64,000 nt of DNA from DATAOG01 sp963798075 (lineage in GTDB: Bacteria > Pseudomonadota > Alphaproteobacteria > Geminicoccales > Geminicoccaceae): NCBI GenBank assembly GCA_963798075.1, contig CAWCRU010000006.1, positions 248,001 to 312,000 on the forward strand. Reading direction: 5' to 3'. Every line of letters starts with the position of its first letter. Position 1 is the first letter of the stretch. Positions 1-8,321 of the stretch are shown piece by piece. The notes under the pieces are model-generated. The model had not been told where the DNA came from, did not search any database, and saw only the letters and a program-made list of their open reading frames with translations. A program made the translations under genes and the position numbers.

Positions 1-60
1 CCGGACGGCGGCGGCCGCGGTCTCGAAGTCGGCTTGGCGGCTGAGGGGTGCGCTGGCCAT
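1..60 (-). CDS. N-terminus of an unidentified protein, cut by the window edge
   Basis: An ATG on the minus strand at 60-58 is preceded by a good ribosome site (GGAG about 6 bases upstream). It opens a frame reading MASAPLSRQADFETAAAAVR before the window ends. Twenty residues are too few to assign a family. The gene points away from the VirA-like kinase, with about 270 bp of non-coding DNA between them that holds a candidate operator, so it probably has its own promoter. The start is well supported; the identity is unknown. Confidence 0.5.
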   Translation of the reverse strand, partial: MASAPLSRQADFETAAAAVR

Positions 61-169
61 AATATTCTCCATCGATGTGGCCGGCTGTCGCCCGCCCCGG
101 GCCGTGCCGCGCGTCTGACCGTCGGCAGCCTGCCGTCGCCTCTTTTCAGCTTCATGTCAGTGCCGCGAA

Positions 170-183
170 AAATGATTTCATTT
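170..183. promoter_or_regulatory. Candidate operator: AAATGA-TT-TCATTT inverted repeat
   Basis: A perfect 6-bp inverted repeat with a 2-bp spacer sits in an unusually AT-rich patch (about 165-195) of the spacer upstream of the left-edge gene. Its position fits an operator or promoter element for that gene. No regulator can be named from the sequence, and short AT-rich palindromes can arise by chance. Confidence 0.3.
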
Positions 184-328
184 GTAATCGAAGCCCGGAC
201 CTCAGCTCGCCGGCAAATTTTGATGCAGGCCTTGATGAGGCGCGCGGGCCATGGACGCACGATGGGGGGACGGGGTCGCGGGGCGATTTCAGAAGGAGGG
301 GTTCGGTTACATCTAAAATCTTGGACGC

Positions 329-2861
329 TTACGGCACGCCGTCGCCCGGCGTCCTGCTCTGGCGCGAGAGATGGCGCGCGAGGCAGAACGACATCGGCGC
401 CGAGCGCAGCGGCTTGTTGAGCACGTCGCGAACGCCCGCGGCCTGCAGGCGCTGCGAGCCGAGGTGGCCGCTATAGCCGGTCAGGATGATCGGCAGGTCC
501 GGGCGGATCCGGTGCAACGCGATCGCGAGCTCGCAGCCGCTCATCTCAGGCATGATTTCGTCGGTCAACACCAGATCGAAGCGATCGGGATCAGCGCGAA
601 ATGCCGCCAATGCCGCGCGGCTGTTGTCGAAGCCGACCGGCTCGTAGCCGATCGCGGCCAGCATCTCCTCGCCGAGCAGGACGAGCGGCCGTTCGTCGTC
701 GACGAACAGGATCGTCTGGCCGCGCCCGAGCGGTGCCGGCGCCTCGCCGCGGTCATCCTCGGCCGGCGGCGCTTCGGCCTGCGGGAAGTAGGCCGCGAAG
801 CTGCTGCCGGCCCCCGGCCGGCTGCGGACATCGATGGCGCCGCCGTGATCGGTGACGATGCCGTGAACCATCGCGAGCCCGAGGCCGGTGCCGGTGCCGA
901 CCCGCTTGGTCGTGAAGAAAGGCTCGAAGATCCGCTCGAGGGTCGCCGCGTCCATGCCGTGACCGCTGTCGGACACGGTCAGACGGACATAGCGGCCGGC
1001 GGCGAGAGCGCCGTGGGAGAGCGCCCGCTCCGCATCGAGCGCCACGAGGTCGAGGCCGACGTCGACGACGCCCTGCCCCGCCATGGCCTGGGCGGCATTG
1101 CTGCAGAGGTTCATCGCCACCTGCTGCAGCCGGCTGGGCTCGCCCAGGACGATCGCGTCCTGGTCCGGCAGGCGGAGCTGCAGGGTGACCGACGGCGGCA
1201 AGGATGCTGCCAACAGGCTGGCGGTCTCCTCGAGCAGGGGGCGCATCCGGACCGGACGCGGCCGCTGCTCGGTACGGCGGCTGAAGGCCAGGATCCGATC
1301 GACGATGTCGCGCGCCCGCTCGCCCGCCTTGCTCACCTCCTGCACGTGCCGCCATTCCGGGCTGTCGCGACGCAGCCGGCCGAGCGCCATCTCGGCATAG
1401 CCGAGCATGGCGCCCAGGATGTTGTTGAAATCATGCGCGATCCCGCCCGCCAGCGTGCCGAGCGCCTCGATGCGCCGGGAATGCCGCAGCCGCGCTTCGA
1501 GGATCTGCTTCTCGCGCTCGGCCTGCTCGCGCCCGAGCGCGCTGGCAAAGATCTCGCCGACCGTGCGCAAGAGCGCGATGTCGGCATCCGCCCAATGCTT
1601 CTCGGCCGTGACCGCATCCAGGCCCAAAAGGCCCACGCGATCGCCCGCGTGCCACAACGGAACACAGAGCCAGGAGCGGATGCCGCGCTCCTCGAGCTTC
1701 GATTTCTCATCGCTCTCCGGCAGCGCCTGAACGGCCGCAACGTCGATGCAGCCATGCCGCTCGTAGCCTGTGGGACGCCAGCTCGAACTCGATCGCGAGG
1801 GCGCCCTGCGGCCAGTCGCCGGGGACCTCGATGCCGTCGCGAAACCAGGTCTGCGGCCCGGCCGCGACGGCGTCATCGGTGCCCTGGAGGATGACGTAGA
1901 CGCGATCCACGCCCACATGGCGGCCGAGCTGCGCGATCCCTTGCCGGATGCCCTGGCCCGTCCGCTCGAGCGGGGTCGCGATCAGCTGCGCCGAGATGCC
2001 GGCGATCAGATGCTCGAAATTCGAGCGCGCCCTCAAAGTCCGCGCATTGGCGCGCAGCCGCACGTAGAGGTAGCTCAGATAGATCAGCAGCAGCACTGAT
2101 GCGAGGTAGAGGAGCAGGCGAAAGATCCAGGCCAGCCGCTCGGCGTGGCGATGCTCCTCGATGAAGAGATCCTGGAGCGCGCGCGCCTGCTCCGATATGG
2201 GCGTCTGGAGCAGGCGCGCAAGAATTCCGTCCACCGCCGGCAGCGTCCGCAGGATCAGGCCGCCATGGGCGCGCAAGGCGGCGATGTCGTCCTGGAGGGC
2301 AGCGGGGACGGCAAGCGCGGCGAGCTGGTCCAGCGATGCGGCGACCTCGGCCCTCTCGGCCGCATCGCTGGAGCTGCCGACGAAGCGGAACATGCGATTG
2401 GCAAGCTCGCCCACCACCATCGCGGCTGCCTCGCCGGCCGGGCGCGGGGGGGTCCCCAGCTCGTGGCTCAGATAGCCGAAGTAGGTCAGCGAGTTCTGCA
2501 GCAGCGCGTGCGCCGACTTGAAGTCTTCGAGCAGCGCCTCCTGCTCGCCGAGCTCCGCGGCAATGCTGTCCATGAGCGGGCCCGACGCGCCGCGCGCCGC
2601 GCCCGCGCCGCGGAGTTCGGCCGCCACACCGCGCAGCCGCGTGACGGTCGCGACCAGGGGATCGTAGTTGCGCAGCAGTCCCTGGCTCGCGCGCAGCACA
2701 TCGCGCTGCAGCGCGGCCTGGCTGAGCGTCAGCGTATCGATCGCCCGCAGGCGCCGCTCGTACTGGGCGGCATCCGGCGTCGAGCCGCGCAAAAGCAGAT
2801 AGCTCAGCACCAGCAGCAGGCCGAGGACGACCAGCGCCATTCTGCCGGTCACGTCGCTCAC
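329..2861 (-). CDS. VirA-like hybrid sensor histidine kinase (single apparent frameshift)
   Basis: Inner-membrane sensor kinase of the VirA-like group, about 844 residues once a frameshift is repaired. The order is a membrane segment at about residues 8-26, a long periplasmic helical region, a second membrane segment at about 245-265, a GAF domain, a HisKA/HATPase core and a C-terminal receiver. The H-box AHDFNNILGAMLGYAE lies near residue 476, the G-box reads GTGTGLGLAM, and the receiver contains VLTDEIMPEMSG. The frame changes inside the GAF domain at about 1765-1785: the upstream frame ends EFELASH and the family-like YERHGCIDV resumes one base on. Removing one base restores a continuous protein. 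The start codon overlaps the peroxidase stop (ATGA), so the kinase is the last gene of a regulator-peroxidase-kinase operon. VirA proteins phosphorylate VirG-type regulators, and the likely partner is encoded at 3879-4598. Confidence 0.82.
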
Positions 2862-3865
2862 GGCTGCGCCGCCGCCCGATCGCTCAGCGGGCGACCGCGA
2901 TACTCGCCGGTCAGCGTGCGCAGGAAGCGGACGATGAGATCGATCTCCTGCGGAGCGAGCACCCTGCCGAGCTGGCTCCTTGCCATTTCCGCCACGGCCT
3001 CTTCGAGGGTCGCGGCGCTGCCGTCGTGGAAATAGGGCGCCGTGACGGCGACGTTGCGCAGGCTCGGCACCCGGAACACGAAGCGATCCTTCGGGTCGCC
3101 GGTGAGCGTGAAGCGGCCGAGATCGGCAGCGGTGACCTCGCGGTCCGCGAAGGGGTCATGAAAGATGCCGAAGCGCTGGAACAGATTGCCGCCGACGTTC
3201 ACGCCCTGATGACAGGCGATGCAGCCGTAGGATTCGAACAGCTCGTAGCCGCTCTCCTCCTGCGGGCTGATCGCGTCGCGTTCGCCGCGCAGCCAGCGGT
3301 CGAAGGGCGCCCCAGGCGTGATCAGGGAACGCTCGAAGGTGGCGAGGGCATCGAGGACCTGCGGTCGCGCCGGCGGTCCGCCGTAGGTCGCCTGAAAGGC
3401 CTCGTCGTAGGCGTGATCGACGCGCAGCCTGGCGATCAGCTCGTCCCAGCTCGCGGCCATGTGGCGCGGGTCGAGCAACACCGCCTCGGCCTGCGCCTCG
3501 AGGGTGCGGAAATTGCCGCGCCAGTTGAGCCGGAAGCTCAAGGCGGCATTGAAGACCGTCGGCACGTTGAAACCGAGCGGTTGGCCATAGGCGGCGAACG
3601 ACCGCGACCGACCATCCTCGCCGCCCCGGTCGAGCCGGTGGCAGGAGGTGCAGGCGAGGCTGCCGTCACGCGACAGTCGGACGTCGCGAAACAGCCGCTC
3701 GCCGAGCCGCACCTTGGCCGGCTCGAGGTCGACCGCGGTCGGGACCGGCGCGATCGGCTCGTCGGCGGCAGCCGGAGCGGGCTCGTCGGCGGCGGCCGGT
3801 GGCACCGCGCCGGCAAGCGTCAGGACGCAGAGCAGGACGCCGAGCCGTTTCGCGAGGCCGGCCAT
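2858..3865 (-). CDS. Diheme cytochrome c peroxidase (MauG/CcpA family), exported
   Basis: Periplasmic diheme protein of 335 residues. An N-terminal signal peptide (MAGLAKRLGVLLCVLTLAG) ends near an AADEP cleavage region. Two CxxCH heme sites are present: CTSCH in the N-terminal half and CIACH in the C-terminal half. I chose the ATG at 3865 because it begins the signal sequence and lies just after the regulator's stop. Family members reduce H2O2 using electrons from small c-type cytochromes or, as MauG, oxidise a protein substrate; sequence alone does not decide between them. It sits between the VirG-like and VirA-like genes and overlaps the kinase start by 4 bp, suggesting that peroxidase and signalling pair are co-expressed. 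Confidence 0.9.
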   Translation of the reverse strand: MAGLAKRLGVLLCVLTLAGAVPPAAADEPAPAAADEPIAPVPTAVDLEPAKVRLGERLFRDVRLSRDGSLACTSCHRLDRGGEDGRSRSFAAYGQPLGFNVPTVFNAALSFRLNWRGNFRTLEAQAEAVLLDPRHMAASWDELIARLRVDHAYDEAFQATYGGPPARPQVLDALATFERSLITPGAPFDRWLRGERDAISPQEESGYELFESYGCIACHQGVNVGGNLFQRFGIFHDPFADREVTAADLGRFTLTGDPKDRFVFRVPSLRNVAVTAPYFHDGSAATLEEAVAEMARSQLGRVLAPQEIDLIVRFLRTLTGEYRGRPLSDRAAAQP

Positions 3866-3878
3866 CGCGCCCCGAGCC

Positions 3879-4598
3879 TCAGAAGGCCTCGACCGGCGCG
3901 GAAAAGACGTAGCCCGCACCCCGCTCCGTCCTGATCAGCGCGGGGGCGCTGGGATCGGCCTCGAGCTTGCGGCGCAGACGGAGGATCTGCACGTCGACGC
4001 TGCGATCGTAGACGTCGTCGTGGACCCGGGTGGCGGCGAGCAGTTGCTCGCGGGTCAGGACCCGCTGCGGCGCTCTGACGAAGGCGGTCAGCAGGCTGAA
4101 CTCGCCGCTGGTGAGCGCGACCGGAGCTCCGGCCGGCGAGACCAGCCGCCGCAGGCGCAGGTTCAGCTCCCAGCCGGCGAAGCGGTACTTGGTCGTTTTG
4201 CTGTCGGCCGGGCGCGGCGCGCGGTCCACCTGCGCCCGCCGCAGGACCGCGCGCACCCGCGCCAGCAGCTCGCGCAGGTTGAAAGGCTTGGTCAGGTAGT
4301 CGTCGGCGCCGAGCTCGAGGCCAACGATGCGGTCGACCTCGTCGCGCCGGTGGCCCGTGATGATGATGATCGGCAGGTTGGAGCGCATCCTCACGTCGCT
4401 GACCAGCCGCAGCCCGTCTTCGCCCGCGAGCTTCAGATCGAGGACCATGAGGTCGACGACGTTCTCGGCGATGACGCGGGCCATCTCTTCGCCGCTCGCG
4501 GCCGTGCTGACCCGAAAGCCGTGGCCGCTCAGATAGCCTGCAATGAGGTCGCGCATCGCGGGATCGTCATCGACCGCGAGGATGTGCCTGTCCGCCAT
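3879..4598 (-). CDS. VirG-like OmpR-family response regulator
   Basis: Cytoplasmic DNA-binding response regulator of 239 residues. The receiver domain has acidic residues Asp10-12, phospho-acceptor Asp54 (VLDLKLAGEDG), the conserved Thr in IIITGH and Lys in YLTKPF. The C-terminal winged helix contains RSVDVQILRLRRKLE and the terminal RTERGAGYVF. The ATG at 4598 gives the normal MADRHILAVDDD start; the longer upstream frame is spurious. It is the first gene of the operon with the peroxidase and VirA-like kinase. Phosphorylation by that kinase is inferred from proximity and family pairing. Targets are unknown; the sugar transporter beyond gntR is a plausible candidate. Confidence 0.9.
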   Translation of the reverse strand: MADRHILAVDDDPAMRDLIAGYLSGHGFRVSTAASGEEMARVIAENVVDLMVLDLKLAGEDGLRLVSDVRMRSNLPIIIITGHRRDEVDRIVGLELGADDYLTKPFNLRELLARVRAVLRRAQVDRAPRPADSKTTKYRFAGWELNLRLRRLVSPAGAPVALTSGEFSLLTAFVRAPQRVLTREQLLAATRVHDDVYDRSVDVQILRLRRKLEADPSAPALIRTERGAGYVFSAPVEAF

Positions 4599-4636
4599 CG
4601 GAGTTCTCTGAACGAAGCCTGATGCAGAGATCGAGG

Positions 4637-4661
4637 GTCCGCCCTGCTCCACCAGGCGGAC
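4637..4661 (-). terminator. Weak hairpin downstream of gntR
   Basis: GTCCGCC and GGCGGAC form a 7-bp perfect stem around an 11-base loop, located about 40 bp past the gntR stop and before the VirG-like start. No T-run follows on the minus strand, so intrinsic termination is uncertain. It could equally be a leader structure of the regulator operon. Confidence 0.25.
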
Positions 4662-4699
4662 GCGCGCGCCATCTAAGAGAAGCGCGCAACGCGCGGATT

Positions 4700-5407
4700 T
4701 CAAGGGGCGGGCGGTTCGACCCCGGCGTCCGATGACAGGAGCTCCCGGAGCACCGCCGCCGCGGCTTCGATGTCGTCGCGCAAGGCCGCGCGCGCCGCCT
4801 GGCCGTCGCCCCGCGCCAGCGCCGCGCGCATCTCCTGGTGGCATCGGTTGGCCGTGCGCCAGTTGCCGTGGGCGTGCAGGAGGTCGAAGTAGGGGCTGAT
4901 CTGCAGCCAGAGCGACTCGATGATGGCGAGCAGCGTGTCCGAGCCCGCGGCCCGATAGACCGTGAAGTGGAAGTCCCGATTGGCCGGCACGAAGCGCTTG
5001 CGGTCCTTGGCGGTTGCCGCCTTTGCCATCTGCGCGATCAGCCGGTCGAGCCGCTCGATGTCGCCGGCGCCGACGTTGGGGGCCGCCCATTCGGCTGCCA
5101 GCCCCTCGACCTCGAGCCGCACCCGGCGCAAATCCCTCAGGCGCTGGAGGGTCAAGGGGGCGATGCCGACCGAACGGCCGGCGATCACGGTCAGCGCCTT
5201 CTCGGCGGTCAGCCGGTGCAGCGCCTCGCGCACCGGCATCGCGCTGACGCCGAAGGCGTCGGCCAGGCTCTGGATCGTCACGCTCTGGCCGGGCTCGATC
5301 TCGCCATCGAGAATCAGCTCCCTGATCTGCCGGTAGATCTGGTCGAGGACCGTCTCCTTGGCGACCGGCCGCACCGGCAGGCTGCGCTTTTGCATCAGGG
5401 TTGCCAT
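4700..5407 (-). CDS. GntR-family transcriptional regulator, FCD (FadR-type) subgroup
   Basis: Cytoplasmic repressor-type regulator of 235 residues. The N-terminal winged helix (about 15-80) includes the diagnostic IQSLADAFGVSAMPVREAL. It is followed by an all-helical FCD ligand domain with candidate metal ligands around NRDFHF and the late CHQEM. The family binds DNA as a dimer and releases it on binding a small organic acid or sugar acid. The gene diverges from the sugar-transport and catabolic operon, and a perfect palindrome lies in the spacer, so it is the obvious candidate repressor of that operon; the effector is probably a pathway intermediate (inference). The Met at 5395 is an alternative start. 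Confidence 0.9.
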   Translation of the reverse strand: MATLMQKRSLPVRPVAKETVLDQIYRQIRELILDGEIEPGQSVTIQSLADAFGVSAMPVREALHRLTAEKALTVIAGRSVGIAPLTLQRLRDLRRVRLEVEGLAAEWAAPNVGAGDIERLDRLIAQMAKAATAKDRKRFVPANRDFHFTVYRAAGSDTLLAIIESLWLQISPYFDLLHAHGNWRTANRCHQEMRAALARGDGQAARAALRDDIEAAAAVLRELLSSDAGVEPPAP

Positions 5408-5484
5408 GGCCGGGTCGCTGCCAAAGAACTCCTCGCGGGCGGACGCGCGCCGACGGCAACGAGGTTGCCTGACTGGTCGATCTG

Positions 5485-5497
5485 TGATCTATGATCA
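5485..5497. promoter_or_regulatory. Candidate GntR operator TGATC-TAT-GATCA
   Basis: A perfect 5-bp inverted repeat around a 3-bp spacer lies in the 183-bp spacer between gntR and the sugar-binding protein gene. Short palindromes of this size are typical FCD-subfamily operators, though this is not the textbook FadR sequence. It lies about 80 bp from the gntR start and 93 bp from the binding-protein start, so it could control both directions. Confidence 0.5.
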
Positions 5498-5590
5498 AAA
5501 CGACCGCATGGTCAATCGCCACGCCCGGAGCAACCGGGCGGCCGCCATTTCCGGGGCGGCGGCGAGCTCTGAGCAGGGAGGCCACCACAA

Positions 5591-6715
5591 ATGCGAATCC
5601 ACAGCTGGCTGACGGCGTCGGTCGCTCTGGCGGTGCTTGCCGGTGCGGCGACCCAGGTCGATGCCCAGGACAAGAAGTACAAGATTTTTCTGTCGATGAG
5701 CTACATCGGCAACGACTGGCAGGCCGAAGCCGCCAACATGGTCAAGGCGATGGCGGCGCACGCCGATTTCCAGGACAAGGTCGACCTCCAGATCCAGGTC
5801 GCCGGCCCCAACGCGCAACGCCAGATCCAGCAGATCAACTCGATGGTCCAGGCCGGTGCGGATGCGATCGTGACCTTCCCGATTTCGCCGACCGCGCTCA
5901 ACAACGTCGTCAAGAACGCCTGCAATCAGAAGGTGGTCGTGTTCGCCTACGACGCCGAGATCACCGAGCCCTGCGCCTACAACACCCACATCGACCAGGA
6001 GGAAGCCGGCCGGGTGACCGCCGAGTGGCTGGTCAAGAGGCTGGGCGGCAAGGGGGACATCGTGGTGATCACCGGCGTGCCGGGCACCTCGGTCGACACG
6101 CTGCGGACCAAGGCCGCCAAGGAGGTGTTCGCCAAGAACCCCGACATCAAGATCGTGGCCGAGGCGGTCGGCATGTGGAGCCAGGCGGTCGCCCGCACCG
6201 AGCTCTCGAAGATCCTGGCGACCCGCTCCTGGGACGACATCAGCGGGCTGTGGATGCAGGTCGGCTGCTATACCGCCAACGCCATGCAGCTCGAGTCCGG
6301 CAAGAAGCCCGAGCAGCTGCTGCCCTGCGCGGGCGAAGGGGCCAACGGTGGCCGGATCCAGATGCTGCCGCAGGGCACCGAGGTCGAGGGCGCGGACTGC
6401 CCCTACTGCCCGCTCGGCGCGCCGCGCATCTCCTACGCCTCGCCGCCCTATTCCGGTGGCCTCGCGCTCAAGCTCGCCGTCGACATCCTGGACGGCAAGA
6501 GCGTGCCCAAGACGACCATCCTGCCGCTGCCGATCGTGACCAACGACACGATCAAGCTCTGCGCGGAGGGCACCTGGGACGAGATGAAGGCCGGTTGCAA
6601 CGCGTTCCAGCCGTCGATCGTGCCGAACCCGGGGTGGTTCGCCTCGATCTTCTCCGAGCAGACGCCGGAGATCGGCTTGCAAGGGGCCCTGGTCGGCCAG
6701 CCCGAGGTCAAGTGA
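5591..6715 (+). CDS. Sugar ABC transporter periplasmic binding protein (RbsB-like), cysteine-rich
   Basis: Exported binding protein of 374 residues with a classic signal peptide (MRIHSWLTASVALAVLAG, cleavage near VDAQD) and a periplasmic type I sugar-binding fold (AGADAIVTFPIS; GKGDIVVITGVPG). A GGGAGG ribosome site precedes the ATG by about 9 bases. It is the first gene of a transporter operon with a double ATPase and a fused permease. Eight cysteines are encoded in the mature part (NACNQ, EPCAY, VGCYT, LPCAG, DCPYC, KLCAE, AGCNA), which is many for this fold; one pair is CPYC. The ligand is not evident, but the enzymes downstream suggest a sugar that is oxidised to a lactone or sugar acid. 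Confidence 0.9.
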   Translation: MRIHSWLTASVALAVLAGAATQVDAQDKKYKIFLSMSYIGNDWQAEAANMVKAMAAHADFQDKVDLQIQVAGPNAQRQIQQINSMVQAGADAIVTFPISPTALNNVVKNACNQKVVVFAYDAEITEPCAYNTHIDQEEAGRVTAEWLVKRLGGKGDIVVITGVPGTSVDTLRTKAAKEVFAKNPDIKIVAEAVGMWSQAVARTELSKILATRSWDDISGLWMQVGCYTANAMQLESGKKPEQLLPCAGEGANGGRIQMLPQGTEVEGADCPYCPLGAPRISYASPPYSGGLALKLAVDILDGKSVPKTTILPLPIVTNDTIKLCAEGTWDEMKAGCNAFQPSIVPNPGWFASIFSEQTPEIGLQGALVGQPEVK

Positions 6716-6761
6716 TCCAGCCGGCCCCGGGGCGGCCGGTCGCAGGCGCCGGTCGCCCCCC

Positions 6762-8321
6762 TTGTACGGATCCCTTCAGGTAGGACCCGCAGCGCTGGAC
6801 GGAACTGCCGCCATCTCGGTCGAGGGCATTCGCAAGGCGTTCGGGGCAACGGTCGCCGCGGACGACGTGTCATTCGCCGTCTTCGAGGGCCGGATCCATG
6901 CCTTGCTCGGCGAGAACGGCGCCGGCAAGTCGACGATCGTCAAGCTGCTCGCGGGTCTGATCCAGCCGGATGCCGGCGAGATCCGGATCTTCGGCCAGCC
7001 GGTGCGGCTCGCAAGCCCGCGCGCCTCGCACCGGCTCGGCATCCAGACCGCCTTTCAGGAGATGACGCTGGTCGGGGATCTGACCGTCCTCGACAACATG
7101 CTCTTGCCCTACGCGCCGGTCAATCGCCTGGGCCTGATCCGGCGGCGGCGGGCGGAGGCGGGCGTCCGCGAGCACTTCGCAGCCCTCGAGCTCGACGTCG
7201 ATCTGTACGACGAGGTGCGCGACCTCGACCTCGCCCTGCAGCAACGGATCGAGATCGCGCGCGCGGTCTTCCGCAAGCCGCGCATCCTCCTGCTCGACGA
7301 GCCGACCTCAAGCCTGTCGGGCCGCGACATCGACTGGCTGGGCGCGATCATGAGCGGGCTCAAGAGCGACGGCGTCACCATCGTCTTCATCTCGCACCGC
7401 CTGCCCGAGGTCCGCCGCTTCTGCGATCACCTGACCGTCCTGCGCAACGGCCGCGACATCGCGACCAAAAGCGTCGCCGAGGTTGACGACGACGAGGTGA
7501 TCCGGATGATCATCGGCCGCTCGCTCGCGCAGACTTTCCCGCCGCGGCCGGCGGATGCAGGCCCGGGACCGGCCGTGCTGAGCGCGACGAACTTGGCCGC
7601 CGGCCGCCTCAAGGAGGCGAGCTTCACCTTGCATCAAGGCGAGATCCTGGGCGTCGCCGGGTTGCAGGGCATGGGCGAGCTCGAGCTGTTCCTTGCCTGC
7701 TTTGGCATGGTCGAGCTCGATCAGGGCCAGCTCGCGGTCGATGGCAAGCCCGTCAGCATCGTGACGCCGAAGGACGCCGTGCGGGCCGAGATCGGCATCA
7801 GCCTCGTGCCCGAGGACCGCAAGAGCGAGGCTTTGTTCCTCAAGCTCAGCGGCCGCCACAACGCGTCCTTGCCGGTCATCGAGCGCTTCACGCGCGCGGG
7901 CCTGGTCGACGGGCCGGCCGAAAGCCGGGCGGTCGCCCGCGTGTTCGATCTGGTCCAGGTCGATCAACGCGCGCTCTGGACCCGCGTCGGCGCGTTCTCC
8001 GGCGGCAATCAGCAGAAGATCGCGATCGCCAAGTGGCTGCTGGCCGAGAGCCGGATCCTGTTGCTGTTCGATCCGACGCGCGGCATCGACGTCGGCACCA
8101 AGCACGAGTTCTACGTCCTGATGCGACGCTACGCGGCCGCCGGCGGCGCGATCCTCTTCTACTCGACCGAGATCCCGGAGCTCGTGAACCTCGCCGACCG
8201 CGTGCTGATCATGTACGGCGGCCGCGCCGTTCAGGAGATCGAGGCGCAGGCCCTCAGTGAAGAGGCGATCATGCGCGCGACGCTGGGCGGCGGCGGCTCG
8301 GTCCTGGAGCACGCCTCATGA
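6762..8321 (+). CDS. Sugar ABC transporter ATP-binding protein with two nucleotide-binding domains
   Basis: RbsA/MglA-type ATPase of about 510 residues with tandem domains. Domain 1 has Walker A GENGAGKST and Walker B ILLLDEPTSSLS. Domain 2 has a degenerate Walker A (GLQGMGELEL), signature FSGGNQQK and Walker B altered to LLLFDPTRGID. One fully functional ATP site plus one degenerate site is common in this family. There is no ATG: the frame opens at TTG 6762, while the only good ribosome site (AGGTAGGA, 6778-6785) points to CTG 6795, so the start is uncertain. The stop overlaps the permease start (ATGA), indicating translational coupling. Confidence 0.88.
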   Translation: MYGSLQVGPAALDGTAAISVEGIRKAFGATVAADDVSFAVFEGRIHALLGENGAGKSTIVKLLAGLIQPDAGEIRIFGQPVRLASPRASHRLGIQTAFQEMTLVGDLTVLDNMLLPYAPVNRLGLIRRRRAEAGVREHFAALELDVDLYDEVRDLDLALQQRIEIARAVFRKPRILLLDEPTSSLSGRDIDWLGAIMSGLKSDGVTIVFISHRLPEVRRFCDHLTVLRNGRDIATKSVAEVDDDEVIRMIIGRSLAQTFPPRPADAGPGPAVLSATNLAAGRLKEASFTLHQGEILGVAGLQGMGELELFLACFGMVELDQGQLAVDGKPVSIVTPKDAVRAEIGISLVPEDRKSEALFLKLSGRHNASLPVIERFTRAGLVDGPAESRAVARVFDLVQVDQRALWTRVGAFSGGNQQKIAIAKWLLAESRILLLFDPTRGIDVGTKHEFYVLMRRYAAAGGAILFYSTEIPELVNLADRVLIMYGGRAVQEIEAQALSEEAIMRATLGGGGSVLEHAS

